Counted from the first letter of the stretch, positions 6,841-16,320 are shown. The stretch is DNA of 64,000 nucleotides from an uncultured Lachnospiraceae bacterium (GCA_910588775.1 CAJURH010000007.1:1-64000); one strand, 5' to 3'. The notes: a model not told the origin generated them from the letters alone. Numbers and translations: made by a program.

Positions 6841-7845
6841 CTATTTTAAAATCTCCCGGTAAACCCGCAGCACATTTTCCCCACAAATTTTATCCATTTG
6901 CCTGGGCGAAAACTTCTCCTGCTCCAGCCGCCGCATCAATTTCTCCATATCTTCGGCCGTACGCATGTCCCGATTGCCCTCGATGCCATCGAAATCGCTT
7001 CCCAAGCCACAGCAGTCCTCCCCGCCCACCTGAATGATATGGCGGATATGACGGATGATCGCGTCCAGCAGCATGCCAGGCTCTCTCTTATGTTCCATGC
7101 ACAGAAAATCCTCGCAGAAATTAATCCCCATCACGCCGCCTTTGTCCGCCAGGGCGCGTATCATTTCATCGGTCAGGTTTCGGCAAACGCCGCAGATTTC
7201 ATGGGCATTGGAATGGCTGGCCACGAAAGGCTGACTGCTATGCTGCGCCACATCCCAGAATCCCCCGTCCGACAGATGGGATACATCCACAATCATCCCC
7301 AGCCGCTGGGCTTCCTCCACCACTTCCATGCCGAAGTCCGTAAGCCCCTGGCTGCTTCGCAGGGTCAACAGCGGATTGCCATGTTTATCTTTCTGCATAT
7401 TGGGAAATCCGATTTCATTGGGGTAATTCCAGGACAGGCCAATCATCCGCACCCCCAAGTCATAGAGCTTCCGCAAGTTGGCCAGGCTTCCCTTTATAAT
7501 CCCGCCCTCCTCGATGGTCAGCATGGCGCTGATTTTCCCCTGCTCCCGGTTTCTGCAGATATCCTCCCAGTTCCGAATGGGGAAAATCCCCTCCCCACAG
7601 TTCGTAAGCTCCTGTCCGTACAGCTCAATCATCTCCAGGGCTGTCTGAAAAGGGTCATCCACCTGCCCCATGTTCACGAAAACCGCGAAATTTTGCAGGC
7701 AGTAGCCGCCTGCCTGCATCTTATGTAAATCAATGGAAAGGCCGCTGGCGGACAAATGCTCCTCACGGCCGCTTTTCCTTTTCCAATACAATGCACTAAC
7801 AGTGTCGCAGTGCATATCCACAATTTTTCCGTTATAATCTGTCAT
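6841..7845 (-). CDS. M19 membrane dipeptidase (renal dipeptidase family)
   Basis: Zinc dipeptidase, 334 aa. The metal-site HxD appears at once (VDMHCDTVSA), followed by the bridging TIEEGG glutamate, the LSWNYPNEIGFP segment, DVSHLSDGGFWD and VASHSNAHEICGVCRNL histidine motifs and the GLGSDFDG end motif, all typical of M19. Bacterial members cleave D-containing or ordinary dipeptides in the cytoplasm. Its start ATG overlaps the rloB stop (ATGA), with GGGAGG supplied by a sequence that duplicates the end of recO. Without the rloAB insertion it would follow recO directly. Confidence 0.92.
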   Translation of the reverse strand: MTDYNGKIVDMHCDTVSALYWKRKSGREEHLSASGLSIDLHKMQAGGYCLQNFAVFVNMGQVDDPFQTALEMIELYGQELTNCGEGIFPIRNWEDICRNREQGKISAMLTIEEGGIIKGSLANLRKLYDLGVRMIGLSWNYPNEIGFPNMQKDKHGNPLLTLRSSQGLTDFGMEVVEEAQRLGMIVDVSHLSDGGFWDVAQHSSQPFVASHSNAHEICGVCRNLTDEMIRALADKGGVMGINFCEDFLCMEHKREPGMLLDAIIRHIRHIIQVGGEDCCGLGSDFDGIEGNRDMRTAEDMEKLMRRLEQEKFSPRQMDKICGENVLRVYREILK

Positions 7846-8507
7846 CTTTTCATCCTCCCACCATCACATCCAGTGCGCTGTACCTCCTCCATATACTCAA
7901 TAAAATAAAAAACATCTGTATATGGATTGCATGCATGGGAATACACCGTGTCATGCACTTCCCGCTGCGCTTTATGCAACTGCCTGGCGCGTTTTACGGC
8001 CTCCTCTTGCATAGGCAAAATACATTCATAAATATCTACCGTTTCTGAATAATTGGGATATTGATCTTTCAACAGCTCTTTCAGACAATTCTTCATCTGC
8101 CCTGCGCTCTTTCCATAGGGCGCGCTGCGAAAATGCAGCACAAACCACACCTCAAAAGATGGATTGGAAAATACGCTGTACAGCCCCTGGTCTTTACATC
8201 CATCCAGCTCCTGAAAAACTTTTTTTATATCCGGATTGGAAGCCGGGTCTGAATCGAACACACAATATCCCCTATCGCCCAATTCTAAATTCAATTTTTC
8301 TTTCTGTATGTATTTTTTAGCAAACATCACAATTCCATATGCGTTCGTGTGTTTCGGATCCACGGATATGATCTCCACATTGTGGGTGCGGTCTTCAAAA
8401 TGCCGCAAATAAATCTTTTCCGTCTCTCCTTCACAAAAAATATAAATTTTACATTTAGGTTTCTCTTTTGTTCTTTTCCCTTTTACTCTTTCTCCACGGG
8501 TACGCAT
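7842..8507 (-). CDS. RloB-like protein of an AAA ATPase/RloB defence pair
   Basis: 221 aa with a Toprim-like layout: KIYIFCEGETEKIYL gives the first strand and acidic residue, GYCVFDSDPASN gives the DxD-type site, and SNPSFEVWFVLHF plus CNPYTDV match the RloB family (AbiLii type). Proteins of this family pair with an AAA ATPase in phage-resistance modules and probably act as the nuclease or effector. It starts three bases after the ATPase stop, behind AAGGATGAGAT. The last residues (CDGGRMKR) are encoded by the left copy of the repeat that flanks the cassette, so its C-terminus was formed at the insertion junction. Base composition is more AT-rich than the neighbours. Confidence 0.85.
   Translation of the reverse strand: MRTRGERVKGKRTKEKPKCKIYIFCEGETEKIYLRHFEDRTHNVEIISVDPKHTNAYGIVMFAKKYIQKEKLNLELGDRGYCVFDSDPASNPDIKKVFQELDGCKDQGLYSVFSNPSFEVWFVLHFRSAPYGKSAGQMKNCLKELLKDQYPNYSETVDIYECILPMQEEAVKRARQLHKAQREVHDTVYSHACNPYTDVFYFIEYMEEVQRTGCDGGRMKR
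7844..7872. repeat. left copy of direct repeat flanking rloAB
   Basis: A 29-nt segment matching 9819-9849 at 28 positions, with one substitution and a two-base gap. It carries the ribosome binding site of the M19 gene and encodes the RloB C-terminus. The right copy is the genuine 3' end of recO. Confidence 0.8.
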
Positions 8508-8510
8508 ATC

Positions 8511-9740
8511 TCATCCTTTCATGTAGGGAACGCCGCCATATCGTCCTTTTAAATATCCCAGCTCTAGATCCTCATCTTCACAGATACTATAATCATCCAA
8601 AAGCTTTACAAAGGTGGCTCCTGTCTCATCCTTGTCTACCAAATAGATTTGATCCGGATTCAACATATTCAATATTTTTGTATTATGGGTGGTGAAAAAA
8701 AGCTGCGCATGGCCAGGATTCATGACCGGAGATTTAAACATTTCCAGGAAATGCTGCGCCAGTTTAATATGATAACTCTTGCCCAATTCATCCTCCAGCA
8801 TGAGTCCACCCTGCTCACATAAATAAAGAAATTCCGCCATGTTTTCAACAAATTCTTCCGTTCCGGCAGAATCCTCATCCAACGCAATATCGAATGTCTC
8901 ACCTTCATAATCTTCGTGCACAATCCGAATATCCGGTCTTGTGTCCGGGAGAGAAAAATCCGCATTTTCCCCCATAATTTCCATCAACAATTTCTCTAAA
9001 ATATCATGGGACTGTTTATCCATTTTTTTATTTTTAATGTAAATATCTTTGATATTAAAATCCGCTTTTTTCAGTTCATCCAACAGGACTTGTTTTCTCT
9101 TTTCCTTTTTTATAACTTCACCAACTGTGGTATATATGCTGTAATCCTCATATTGTCTGGCATGAAATTCAAACCACTGATACACTTCTTTTAACGGCGC
9201 ATATCCCCACTCTGCCGCAACCGGCATATACAGTCGATTGGGATTTGTTTTCTTCGCTATTTCCTGCTGGACTTTTACGTCCGTATCTCCAAATTCAAAC
9301 TGCCGTCTGCCGAATCTATCAAAAAACAATTTGGATTTTCCCGAGAAATCACCTGTCAGATATTCCTCCAGCACTTCCCGCCTGCTGACTGAAAATCCAT
9401 AGACATATTTCACTTCATTTCTATAAAAAACAAACTCAAAAGATGTTGGCTCTTCATCCATTTCCTCTTCAAACGCAAATTTTTCCAAATTAATTGGAGA
9501 ACTGCCTTTGCGCTTTATGGTATTTAAAATAAAACGAAATGCAAAGTTAAAAGATTGCATAATGTTCGTCTTTCCCGACGCATTGGGTCCCATTAATCCA
9601 ATACATTTATAAAGCGGCGGAGAAATATTTTCCTTTTGAACCACCCACCCTGAATCCTGATATTTTCCATCCGCGCGAAAGTTGATTACAACCTCATCCC
9701 GGATTGATTTATAATTTTCAACTGTATATTGCACCAGCAT
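8511..9740 (-). CDS. RloA-like AAA family ATPase of a defence pair
   Basis: 409-aa SMC/ABC-type ATPase of the AAA_15/21 group. It begins with the usual FENYKSIRDE-like segment (VENYKSIRDEVVINF), has Walker A GLMGPNASGKTN near residue 50, a DEDSAGTEEFVE signature-like stretch near 290, Walker B GGLMLEDELG near 315 and the switch histidine in FFTTHNTKIL. Such ATPases pair with RloB in abortive-infection modules (AbiL-like). Start at ATG 9740 after GAGGTG. With rloB it forms the only content of the inserted segment between recO and the M19 gene. Chromosomal housekeeping is unlikely given the context. Confidence 0.85.
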   Translation of the reverse strand: MLVQYTVENYKSIRDEVVINFRADGKYQDSGWVVQKENISPPLYKCIGLMGPNASGKTNIMQSFNFAFRFILNTIKRKGSSPINLEKFAFEEEMDEEPTSFEFVFYRNEVKYVYGFSVSRREVLEEYLTGDFSGKSKLFFDRFGRRQFEFGDTDVKVQQEIAKKTNPNRLYMPVAAEWGYAPLKEVYQWFEFHARQYEDYSIYTTVGEVIKKEKRKQVLLDELKKADFNIKDIYIKNKKMDKQSHDILEKLLMEIMGENADFSLPDTRPDIRIVHEDYEGETFDIALDEDSAGTEEFVENMAEFLYLCEQGGLMLEDELGKSYHIKLAQHFLEMFKSPVMNPGHAQLFFTTHNTKILNMLNPDQIYLVDKDETGATFVKLLDDYSICEDEDLELGYLKGRYGGVPYMKG

Positions 9741-9818
9741 GGCACACCTCTATTTTTTTCATTTATTCTATTCATTTTCTATAAAATCATTCCCCATATA
9801 ACATCCCAATAAACGGCT

Positions 9819-9849
9819 ATCTTTTCTCATCCTCCCGCCATCACATCCA
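9819..9849. repeat. right copy of direct repeat flanking rloAB (recO 3' end)
   Basis: 31 nt covering the last codons and stop of recO and the GGGAGG beyond. Matches 7844-7872. Here the ATG that would start M19 is replaced by ATAGCC, consistent with foreign DNA joined at this point. Confidence 0.8.
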
Positions 9850-10576
9850 AAATCTCCTGACTCTTTATCTTCCGATCCAGCGTCTGTCTCATCAGCTCCC
9901 CCACCGCCGCATCCAGCTGCGCCTGAATCCGTGGTTTTACCGCGAAGGCATATAGCTTCTGCAAAGGGGCATAAATTATATACTGCAAGGCATACACCGC
10001 CGACGCGTCCATGCCTTGCGCGTCCGGGGCATTCGGCGCGCAGGCCCGACACAGTATTCCATGCTTTCTGCAGGAAAATGCCGTCAGATCGTCTTTCTCG
10101 CCACAGGATGCACAGGCGCCCACCTGGGGATATTCTCCCTGGACGGTTAGTATACGCAGCTCGAACGCCCGACGAATCAGCCGATTGTCGATTTTGGGGT
10201 TCATCAGAGCTTTCAGCGTCAGATACAACAGATTGAGCATTTTGCTCTCATCGTTATTTTCCTGGCCATAATAATCGGCCAGTTCCAGAAAATAAAATCC
10301 GTAATAAATCTCCGGCTGGGATCGGGCAAGTTCTGTGAAATAGCTCCTCACGGACGCATACTGGAGATGGTAACTGTTTCTGCTCTCATTTAACTGAAAG
10401 GAGCCGAAGACAAAGGGCGTGGCCGCGGCCATCAGATGGCTGCCCGGCCGCCGGGCGCCTTTTGCGAAAACAGTCAGTTTCCCCCGCTCTTTGGTTAGAA
10501 GCGCCAGCCTTTTGTCATAATCACCCACAGGCATGGACGATAACACCATGCCTGTGACCATAATTGTATTGCTCAA
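9827..10576 (-). CDS. recO: DNA repair protein RecO
   Basis: Recombination mediator that helps load RecA in RecFOR repair. 249 aa with an N-terminal OB-fold (MVTGMVLSSMPVGDYDKRLALLTKERGKLTVFAKGARRP), a helical middle and a four-Cys zinc site (CASCGEKDD ... CRKHGILCRAC). The start is a TTG at 10576, three bases after the era stop; the site upstream is weak (AAGG), suggesting translational coupling to era. The era-recO pair is standard in Firmicutes. Its 3' end is duplicated at 7844-7872. Confidence 0.95.
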   Translation of the reverse strand: MSNTIMVTGMVLSSMPVGDYDKRLALLTKERGKLTVFAKGARRPGSHLMAAATPFVFGSFQLNESRNSYHLQYASVRSYFTELARSQPEIYYGFYFLELADYYGQENNDESKMLNLLYLTLKALMNPKIDNRLIRRAFELRILTVQGEYPQVGACASCGEKDDLTAFSCRKHGILCRACAPNAPDAQGMDASAVYALQYIIYAPLQKLYAFAVKPRIQAQLDAAVGELMRQTLDRKIKSQEILDVMAGG

Positions 10577-10578
10577 CC

Positions 10579-11490
10579 TTATATATCCTTCTTCTCATAA
10601 CCGAAATTTTTCATCAGAAAATCGCTGTCCCGCCAGTTCTTTTGGACTTTCACCCACAGTTTCAGATTCACTTTGCGCTCCAGCATCCGCTCAATCTCAA
10701 AGCGGGCGTTGCTGCCAATTTTCTTTAACATGGCGCCTTGCTTTCCGATGATAATCCCCTTGTGGGAATCTTTTTCACAGATAATGGTCGCCTCGATATC
10801 CACCAGCTTCTTGCCTTTTCGCTTCTGCATCGTGTCGATAACCACCGCAATCCCGTGGGGAATTTCCTCGTCCAGCGCGTGGAGGGATTTTTCCCGAATC
10901 ACCTCCGCCACAATCTGCCGGATGGGCTGGTCCGTCACCGTATCTTCGTCGTAGAAAAGCGGGCCTTCGGGCAGATACTGATAGAGGGTGTCCACCACAT
11001 CCTGGGTATTGAAACCCTTCAGTGCGGACACGGGAATGATTTCCTCAAAATCGTGGAGCTTTCTATAAGCGTCGATAACCAGCAAGGTCTCCTCCCTTTT
11101 GATTGTGTCCACTTTGTTAATCACCAGCATCACAGGCACTTTCACATTTTCCAACTGCTCTGCAATGCTCTTGTCCCCCGGCCCGATGTACGCCGACGGC
11201 TCCACCAGCCACAAGATAACGTCCACCTCACGCAGGGTCCGGTTCACCACTTGCACCATGTATTCGCCCAGCTTGTTCTTGGCCTTGTGTATCCCCGGCG
11301 TGTCCAAAAATACAATCTGGCCCCTCTCGTCCGTGTAAACCGTCTGGATTCGGTTGCGGGTGGTCTGGGGCTTCTTAGAGGTGATGGCAATTTTCTGCCC
11401 AATCAACTGGTTCATCAGCGTGGATTTCCCCACGTTAGGACGGCCGATAATCGCCACAAATCCCGATTTCTTTTCCTTTAATTCTGTCAC
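10579..11490 (-). CDS. era: GTPase Era
   Basis: Ras-like GTPase with a C-terminal KH domain that binds 16S rRNA and aids 30S assembly. 303 aa with G1 GRPNVGKST, switch I KKPQTTRNRI, G3 DTPGIH, G4 NKVD, G5 SALKG, and the KH GKQGAMLKKIG near residue 235. Start is GTG 11490 after GGAGAAAAA. Sits between the M16C protease gene and recO in one minus-strand operon. Confidence 0.97.
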   Translation of the reverse strand: MTELKEKKSGFVAIIGRPNVGKSTLMNQLIGQKIAITSKKPQTTRNRIQTVYTDERGQIVFLDTPGIHKAKNKLGEYMVQVVNRTLREVDVILWLVEPSAYIGPGDKSIAEQLENVKVPVMLVINKVDTIKREETLLVIDAYRKLHDFEEIIPVSALKGFNTQDVVDTLYQYLPEGPLFYDEDTVTDQPIRQIVAEVIREKSLHALDEEIPHGIAVVIDTMQKRKGKKLVDIEATIICEKDSHKGIIIGKQGAMLKKIGSNARFEIERMLERKVNLKLWVKVQKNWRDSDFLMKNFGYEKKDI

Positions 11491-11499
11491 TTTTTCTCC

Positions 11500-14430
11500 T
11501 CAACCTTTTCCTTCCGTTAAATACTTCACGTCTGCAAATAATTCCTTTTCCCGGCTGATGGACTCTTCGCCGCCGATGACGCAGATGTAATCCTGGGCAA
11601 GAACCGCCTCCACCGTCTCCGCCAGCGCCTGAATGTCCGCCGGGGACGCGTCCAGAATCTGATTCCGCTCCTTTTGCAGCATTTCCTCCGTCACACCCAT
11701 AAAGTACGCGGAAGTGGATATGCTGCCCTTCATCTGGGGCGTCATGGGCACGTCTTTGGCGCTGATGGCGCCGATGATGTACTTGGTCATCTCCCGCTCG
11801 TCTGCCTCAAATCCTCTCAGATATTCTGGGATTCCTCTGTACACTTCCAGCGTTTCCTTCAGGTGGGGATCCCGATAGGACACCAGGAAGGCTTCCCCGT
11901 TTCTGCGGAAACCGCTCATACAGCCGTAGGCGCCGCCTTTCACCCGAATCTGGCTCCACAGATAATCGTATCCTAAAATTACCTTTAAAATGCTCATGGC
12001 CCCGGTAAATGTATGCCCGGCTTTCTTAAAATTCCCGGCCTGGGCCACATACTGCACCTGGCCCGCTGTGCAAAATCCCTCGTTTCTCCAGGGATTTCCC
12101 TCTTCTTTGGCCGCCGCTTCCACAGGCGCCGCCTGCAAAGTCTCCCGGAAAGCTTTTGCCAGATCCATCACCCGCTGCCGCTGGCTCTCCTCTCCGGTGA
12201 AGCTGACCTTCATGTTCTCCGGCCGGAAGATATAGCCCATCAAAGCTTTCAGCTTCGCCGTCAGGTACCCTTTTCGGGCGTCAAAATCCCGCTCCAGCGC
12301 TTCTATGAATTTGTAAAAAGCGATTCCGCCGGTCTGCTCCGAAAACCACCCCATGGGTGAGAAATAGGACACCGCCCGCTGCACCGCCGTGGAATGGCCT
12401 GCGCTGGGCAGCGCCGCCTGCAGCCTGGATTTCAGACGGGCAATAATCTCATAGAGCCGCTTCGTGTCTTCCAGATTAGACGTATTCAAAATCTCCTCCA
12501 TCATCTGGAACACAAAATCCAGTTTCGGATACAGGGCCTTGCTCTTTACGCCAAAGAGCGCCAGGTAGCCGTCTTCTTCCCCCAGCCGGTCATGCACTTC
12601 CGTGCCGCAGTGAATGCCACCGGTATTCACGTTAATCTCATTGAACAACTCCCCGTAGGTGAAGTTTTTGGTGTCCACATACCCCAACACCGCTTTCAAA
12701 ACACCCACATAGGGAATCAGCTCCTGGGGAACCTGTTTCAAATCAAAGAAAACCGTCAGGTACCCAATGCCGTTGGTATCCACGTCATGATGAAGAAACA
12801 GCGTATCGTCTATGAAATATTCTTTGTTGTACAGAGGCGCCGCCTCCCGTTTGATGTCTTCCCGTTTCAGAAGCGGAATGCTGGCAATGGCCTCCGGCGT
12901 CTCCTCCTGCTCCTGGTAAGCCTCCAGCGCCCGGGTCCGCTCCGCCATCTTTTGTATCTCCTGGTGGGACATGCCCGCCTTCATCTTGGCCAGCTTTTCC
13001 TGCACTGCCCGGTCATCCGCCGCCGCCAGGCCCTTCTTGGGCTTCAAAGTCAGGGCAGTCACGTGTGTGTTGTCCAGCATGTACTTCTGAATCAGTTTTT
13101 CAAAATAATCCGTCTTGGCCTTTTCTTTCAAATCCTCGTAAATCTTCAGCTGCTTCATTTCCGCAAAAGGCATGTCGTCGTCGTACAGCCAGCTGCTGAA
13201 CGCCTCCAGGCCGTACATCAGCCCCTTGGGATAAGAAGAAAAGTCCGCCTCCCGGAACCGGAATTCAAAGTAATTAATGCCCGCCTCCAGGGATTTCTTG
13301 TCCATGCCGTTTTTCACCAAATCCGCCAGCGTGTCCTGGATGGTCTGGATGAACCGCTCTTTATCCTGGCTCTCGGCATTCTTGGCCACAATAGAGAAAT
13401 AGGGTTGGCAGATGCCGTCGTCAAAACTTCCATAAATATCCTTGCCAATGCCCGCGTCCAGCAGGGCTTTTTTCAGCGGCGCGCCTGGAGAATTCAACAG
13501 GGCGTAATCCAGAATTAGAAAAGACATGCATAAGGGAATGTCCAGGCTGCTGCCGATAACCATGTTATAAGACAGATACGTGTTGGCTTCCTCGTCCTCG
13601 TTGTCCAGAATCGGATAATCCCGCTCCAGGTCCTTGGCTTTCTCAAAGGGTTTTTGCAGCGGAATCTCTGAATCCACTGCAAGAACGTCGAATCTGGAGA
13701 GATATTCCCGGTCGATGAAATCTAGTTTTTCCACCATGTCCATGTCCCCATATAGATAAATATAGCTGTTGGACGGATGGTAATACCGCCTGTGGAAATC
13801 CAAGAACTGCTCATAGGTCAGATTGGGAATCTCCTTCGGGTCGCCGCCGGACTCCACCCCATAAGGCGTATCTGGGAACAGGGAGTTTAAGATCTCCCGA
13901 TCCAAAAGCTCGTCCGCCGAGGAGAATACCCCTTTCATCTCGTTGTAGACCACGCCGTTGTAACAAATCTCCCCATCGGCGTCCTTTAGCTCATAATTCC
14001 ACCCCTCCTGCCGGAAAATCTCTTCATGCTTGTATATATTTGGAAAAAACACCGCGTCCAGATACACATGCATCAGATTCTGAAAATCCTGTGGGTTACA
14101 GCTGGCCACCGGGTAAACCGTCTTGTCCGAATACGTCATGGCGTTTAAAAACGTGTTCAAAGAACCCTTTGCAAGCTCCACAAAGGGGTCTTTTAGCGGA
14201 AACCGCTCCGAGCCGCACAATACACTGTGCTCCAAAATGTGGGCCACCCCTGTGCTGTCCTTGGGCGGCGTGCGAAACCCGATGCAGAAAACCTTGTTGT
14301 CGTCGTCATTTTCCACCAGCATCACTCTGGCTTTGCTTTTCTTATGGCGAAGGAGAACGCCGTGAGAACGAATGTCCCCCAGGTCCTCTTCCCTCTCCAG
14401 TTCGTAAGCTGGTATCTTATCTCTATCCAT
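11500..14430 (-). CDS. M16C metalloprotease (PreP/insulinase family)
   Basis: Large zinc protease of the presequence-protease type, which degrades peptides inside a closed chamber made by two homologous halves. 976 aa; the inverted zinc motif HILEH lies near residue 64 (STGVAHILEHSVLCGSERFPLKDPF), with the second-shell glutamate downstream in YNEMKGVFSS. The second half is the inactive M16 partner domain. The likely start is ATG 14430 behind GGAG; an ATG five codons upstream abuts the preceding stop and has no site. The length of about 970 is normal for the family. Operon with the upstream small protein and downstream era. Confidence 0.92.
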   Translation of the reverse strand: MDRDKIPAYELEREEDLGDIRSHGVLLRHKKSKARVMLVENDDDNKVFCIGFRTPPKDSTGVAHILEHSVLCGSERFPLKDPFVELAKGSLNTFLNAMTYSDKTVYPVASCNPQDFQNLMHVYLDAVFFPNIYKHEEIFRQEGWNYELKDADGEICYNGVVYNEMKGVFSSADELLDREILNSLFPDTPYGVESGGDPKEIPNLTYEQFLDFHRRYYHPSNSYIYLYGDMDMVEKLDFIDREYLSRFDVLAVDSEIPLQKPFEKAKDLERDYPILDNEDEEANTYLSYNMVIGSSLDIPLCMSFLILDYALLNSPGAPLKKALLDAGIGKDIYGSFDDGICQPYFSIVAKNAESQDKERFIQTIQDTLADLVKNGMDKKSLEAGINYFEFRFREADFSSYPKGLMYGLEAFSSWLYDDDMPFAEMKQLKIYEDLKEKAKTDYFEKLIQKYMLDNTHVTALTLKPKKGLAAADDRAVQEKLAKMKAGMSHQEIQKMAERTRALEAYQEQEETPEAIASIPLLKREDIKREAAPLYNKEYFIDDTLFLHHDVDTNGIGYLTVFFDLKQVPQELIPYVGVLKAVLGYVDTKNFTYGELFNEINVNTGGIHCGTEVHDRLGEEDGYLALFGVKSKALYPKLDFVFQMMEEILNTSNLEDTKRLYEIIARLKSRLQAALPSAGHSTAVQRAVSYFSPMGWFSEQTGGIAFYKFIEALERDFDARKGYLTAKLKALMGYIFRPENMKVSFTGEESQRQRVMDLAKAFRETLQAAPVEAAAKEEGNPWRNEGFCTAGQVQYVAQAGNFKKAGHTFTGAMSILKVILGYDYLWSQIRVKGGAYGCMSGFRRNGEAFLVSYRDPHLKETLEVYRGIPEYLRGFEADEREMTKYIIGAISAKDVPMTPQMKGSISTSAYFMGVTEEMLQKERNQILDASPADIQALAETVEAVLAQDYICVIGGEESISREKELFADVKYLTEGKG

Positions 14431-14445
14431 TTCTTCGTCTCCCAT

Positions 14446-15060
14446 CTATCCGTTGTCAATCATTTCCTGTAAGTATTCCCTCTGGGCGGGCATATAGTCA
14501 TCAAACGCGTCTTTTGCCGCCTGGCGAAACAGGGACAGTTCCTCCTCCACTTGGGCAAACCGCACGCCCACATACAGACTTTCATAAATATCCCTGGCAA
14601 TCTTCGCCTGTACGCTGTCCTCTTTCATGGGGACCATCCCCATAAGCGTGGAGGAATAATTGCGGTCCATGGAACAAAGCCGTATATACACATATGCCCC
14701 ATGGTAAAATTCTCGGTACAAAAGCTCTCTGGCCTCCCGCCCCTCTTCCAGAAACTGGGCAATCTGAAGCTCATCCAGAATCCGGCGCACATCCCGCCTG
14801 GCTCCGCGGCCGCCAAAAAAACTGTTGGCATACTGAGCCGCGAACTTCAGGGCCATCCACAATTTGACATATGCGTCTGTCCACTGCCCGTCCTTTGCAC
14901 GGGCGGGTTTACTGTACCGAAGGTCCAAGAGACGCTGACGGATGCGGTTGGCGGATGTGTCCTCCGCCTCCACAAGGATTGCCCGGCGCATGCCTGGGTC
15001 CGTCTCCTGGTAATAATTATCGGGAAAATCTTCTCTCGTCTTTCTTTTTTCCATCGTCAT
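14446..15060 (-). CDS. conserved hypothetical protein (possibly DUF6553)
   Basis: 204 aa, soluble, rich in Arg, Glu and Tyr, mostly helical, without a signal peptide or recognised catalytic motif. It resembles a small family I associate with Lachnospiraceae (DUF6553) but I am not certain of the name. Its ATG overlaps the glf stop (ATGA) and the next gene begins right after its stop, so it is tightly coupled between glf and the M16C protease. A second ATG at 15054 is an alternative start. Function unknown. Confidence 0.7.
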   Translation of the reverse strand: MTMEKRKTREDFPDNYYQETDPGMRRAILVEAEDTSANRIRQRLLDLRYSKPARAKDGQWTDAYVKLWMALKFAAQYANSFFGGRGARRDVRRILDELQIAQFLEEGREARELLYREFYHGAYVYIRLCSMDRNYSSTLMGMVPMKEDSVQAKIARDIYESLYVGVRFAQVEEELSLFRQAAKDAFDDYMPAQREYLQEMIDNG

Positions 15061-16178
15061 CTCTGATTGTTCGTATACTGCAGCTCATTTTCCGCCATGG
15101 CCAGCGCCGCCTCTATGACCTTATCCATGTCCATATAGCGGTACATGCCCAGCCGCCCGCCAAACAAGACATTTGGCTCGTCCAGGGCCAATTTCTCATA
15201 TTTGTTGAAAATTTCCGTGTTCCGGCTATCGTTGACCGGGTAATAAGGCTCTGCGCCCTGCTCCCATTCGTTGGGATATTCCCTGGTGATGACCGTCTTG
15301 GGCTGCGTTCCGAACTCAAAATGCTTATGCTCAATAATCCGGGTGTACGGCGTCTCGTAATCTGTATAGTTGACCACCGCATTGCCCTGGTAATTGGCCA
15401 TAGGAAGCGTTTCCGTCTCGAAACGCAGCGAACGGTATTCCAAAGCCCCATAACAATAATCAAAATACTCGTCAATCATGCCTGTGTACACAATTCGGTC
15501 CACCTGGGAAAGCAGCGCTTCCTTTTCTGCAAAAAAATCCACGCCCAAGCACACCTGCACGCCCTCCAGCATCTTTTTCACAATCCGGGTATAACCGCCT
15601 TTGGGAATTCCCTGGTACGGATCTTTGAAATAGTTGTTGTCATAGGTGTACCGAAGGGGCAGCCTGCGGATGATGAAGGACGGAAGGTCTTTGCAGGGCC
15701 GCCCCCACTGCTTGCGGGTATAGCCCTCAATTAATTTCTCATAAACGTCTTTGCCCACCAGAGCCAGCGCCTGCTCCTCTAGGTTCTTCGGCTCCACGAT
15801 GTGCATCTGGGCAATCTGCTCCTGGATCTTGGCCTGCGCCTGCGCCGGCGTGGTCACCCCCCATAACTGGTGGAACGTATTCATATTAAAAGGCAAATTA
15901 TACAATTCATCCTTATAAATAGCAATGGGTGAATTGACAAAATGATTGAACTGGGCAAACTGGTTCACGTAATCCCACACCTGCGGATTGGACGTGTGAA
16001 AAATATGCGCCCCGTAGCAATGCACCTGAATCCCTTCTGTCTCTTTGGTGTAAATATTCCCCCCGATATGGTCCCTCTTGTCGATCACCAGGCAGGTCTT
16101 ACCCCGCTGCACCGCCTCATGGGCAAACACTGCGCCAAAAAGCCCCGCCCCCACGATCAAATAATCATACCTCTTCAT
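15057..16178 (-). CDS. glf: UDP-galactopyranose mutase
   Basis: FAD enzyme interconverting UDP-galactopyranose and UDP-galactofuranose for cell-surface glycans. 373 aa; N-terminal FAD-binding YDYLIVGAGLFGAVFAHE, DKRDHIGGNIYT, the GAHIFHTSNPQVWDYVNQF substrate segment, EGYTRKQWG and the C-terminal GGRLGMYRYMDMDKVIEAAL are all diagnostic. Start taken at ATG 16178; an in-frame ATG four codons upstream is less well placed. First gene of the minus-strand run to the rloAB cassette, with a consensus promoter upstream. Galactofuranose-containing polymers are therefore expected. Confidence 0.96.
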   Translation of the reverse strand: MKRYDYLIVGAGLFGAVFAHEAVQRGKTCLVIDKRDHIGGNIYTKETEGIQVHCYGAHIFHTSNPQVWDYVNQFAQFNHFVNSPIAIYKDELYNLPFNMNTFHQLWGVTTPAQAQAKIQEQIAQMHIVEPKNLEEQALALVGKDVYEKLIEGYTRKQWGRPCKDLPSFIIRRLPLRYTYDNNYFKDPYQGIPKGGYTRIVKKMLEGVQVCLGVDFFAEKEALLSQVDRIVYTGMIDEYFDYCYGALEYRSLRFETETLPMANYQGNAVVNYTDYETPYTRIIEHKHFEFGTQPKTVITREYPNEWEQGAEPYYPVNDSRNTEIFNKYEKLALDEPNVLFGGRLGMYRYMDMDKVIEAALAMAENELQYTNNQR

Positions 16179-16224
16179 AGCTGTCACCATCCTTTTCTAA
16201 TGGGTTTTAACGGTATTTTACCCA

Positions 16225-16253
16225 ATTATAGCAAACTTTAACTTCACTTGCAA
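16225..16253 (-). promoter_or_regulatory. promoter of glf operon
   Basis: Minus strand TTGCAA (16248-16253), 17-nt spacer, TATAAT (16225-16230), 47 bp upstream of the glf start. Confidence 0.8.
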
Positions 16254-16290
16254 TTCACAGAAAATAAACATTGGGTTTCCTGGGACGCAT

Positions 16291-16320
16291 TTGACTATAC
16301 GTCTAAGTTTGCGGTACAAT
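16291..16320 (+). promoter_or_regulatory. promoter of GIY-YIG gene
   Basis: TTGACT (16291-16296), 18-nt spacer, TACAAT (16315-16320), 51 bp before the ATG. It diverges from the glf promoter. Confidence 0.75.

Noticed and set aside
12394..13518. Plus-strand open frame of 374 codons opposite the M16C protease gene
   Set aside because: Shadow of a strongly supported gene; composition typical of antisense.
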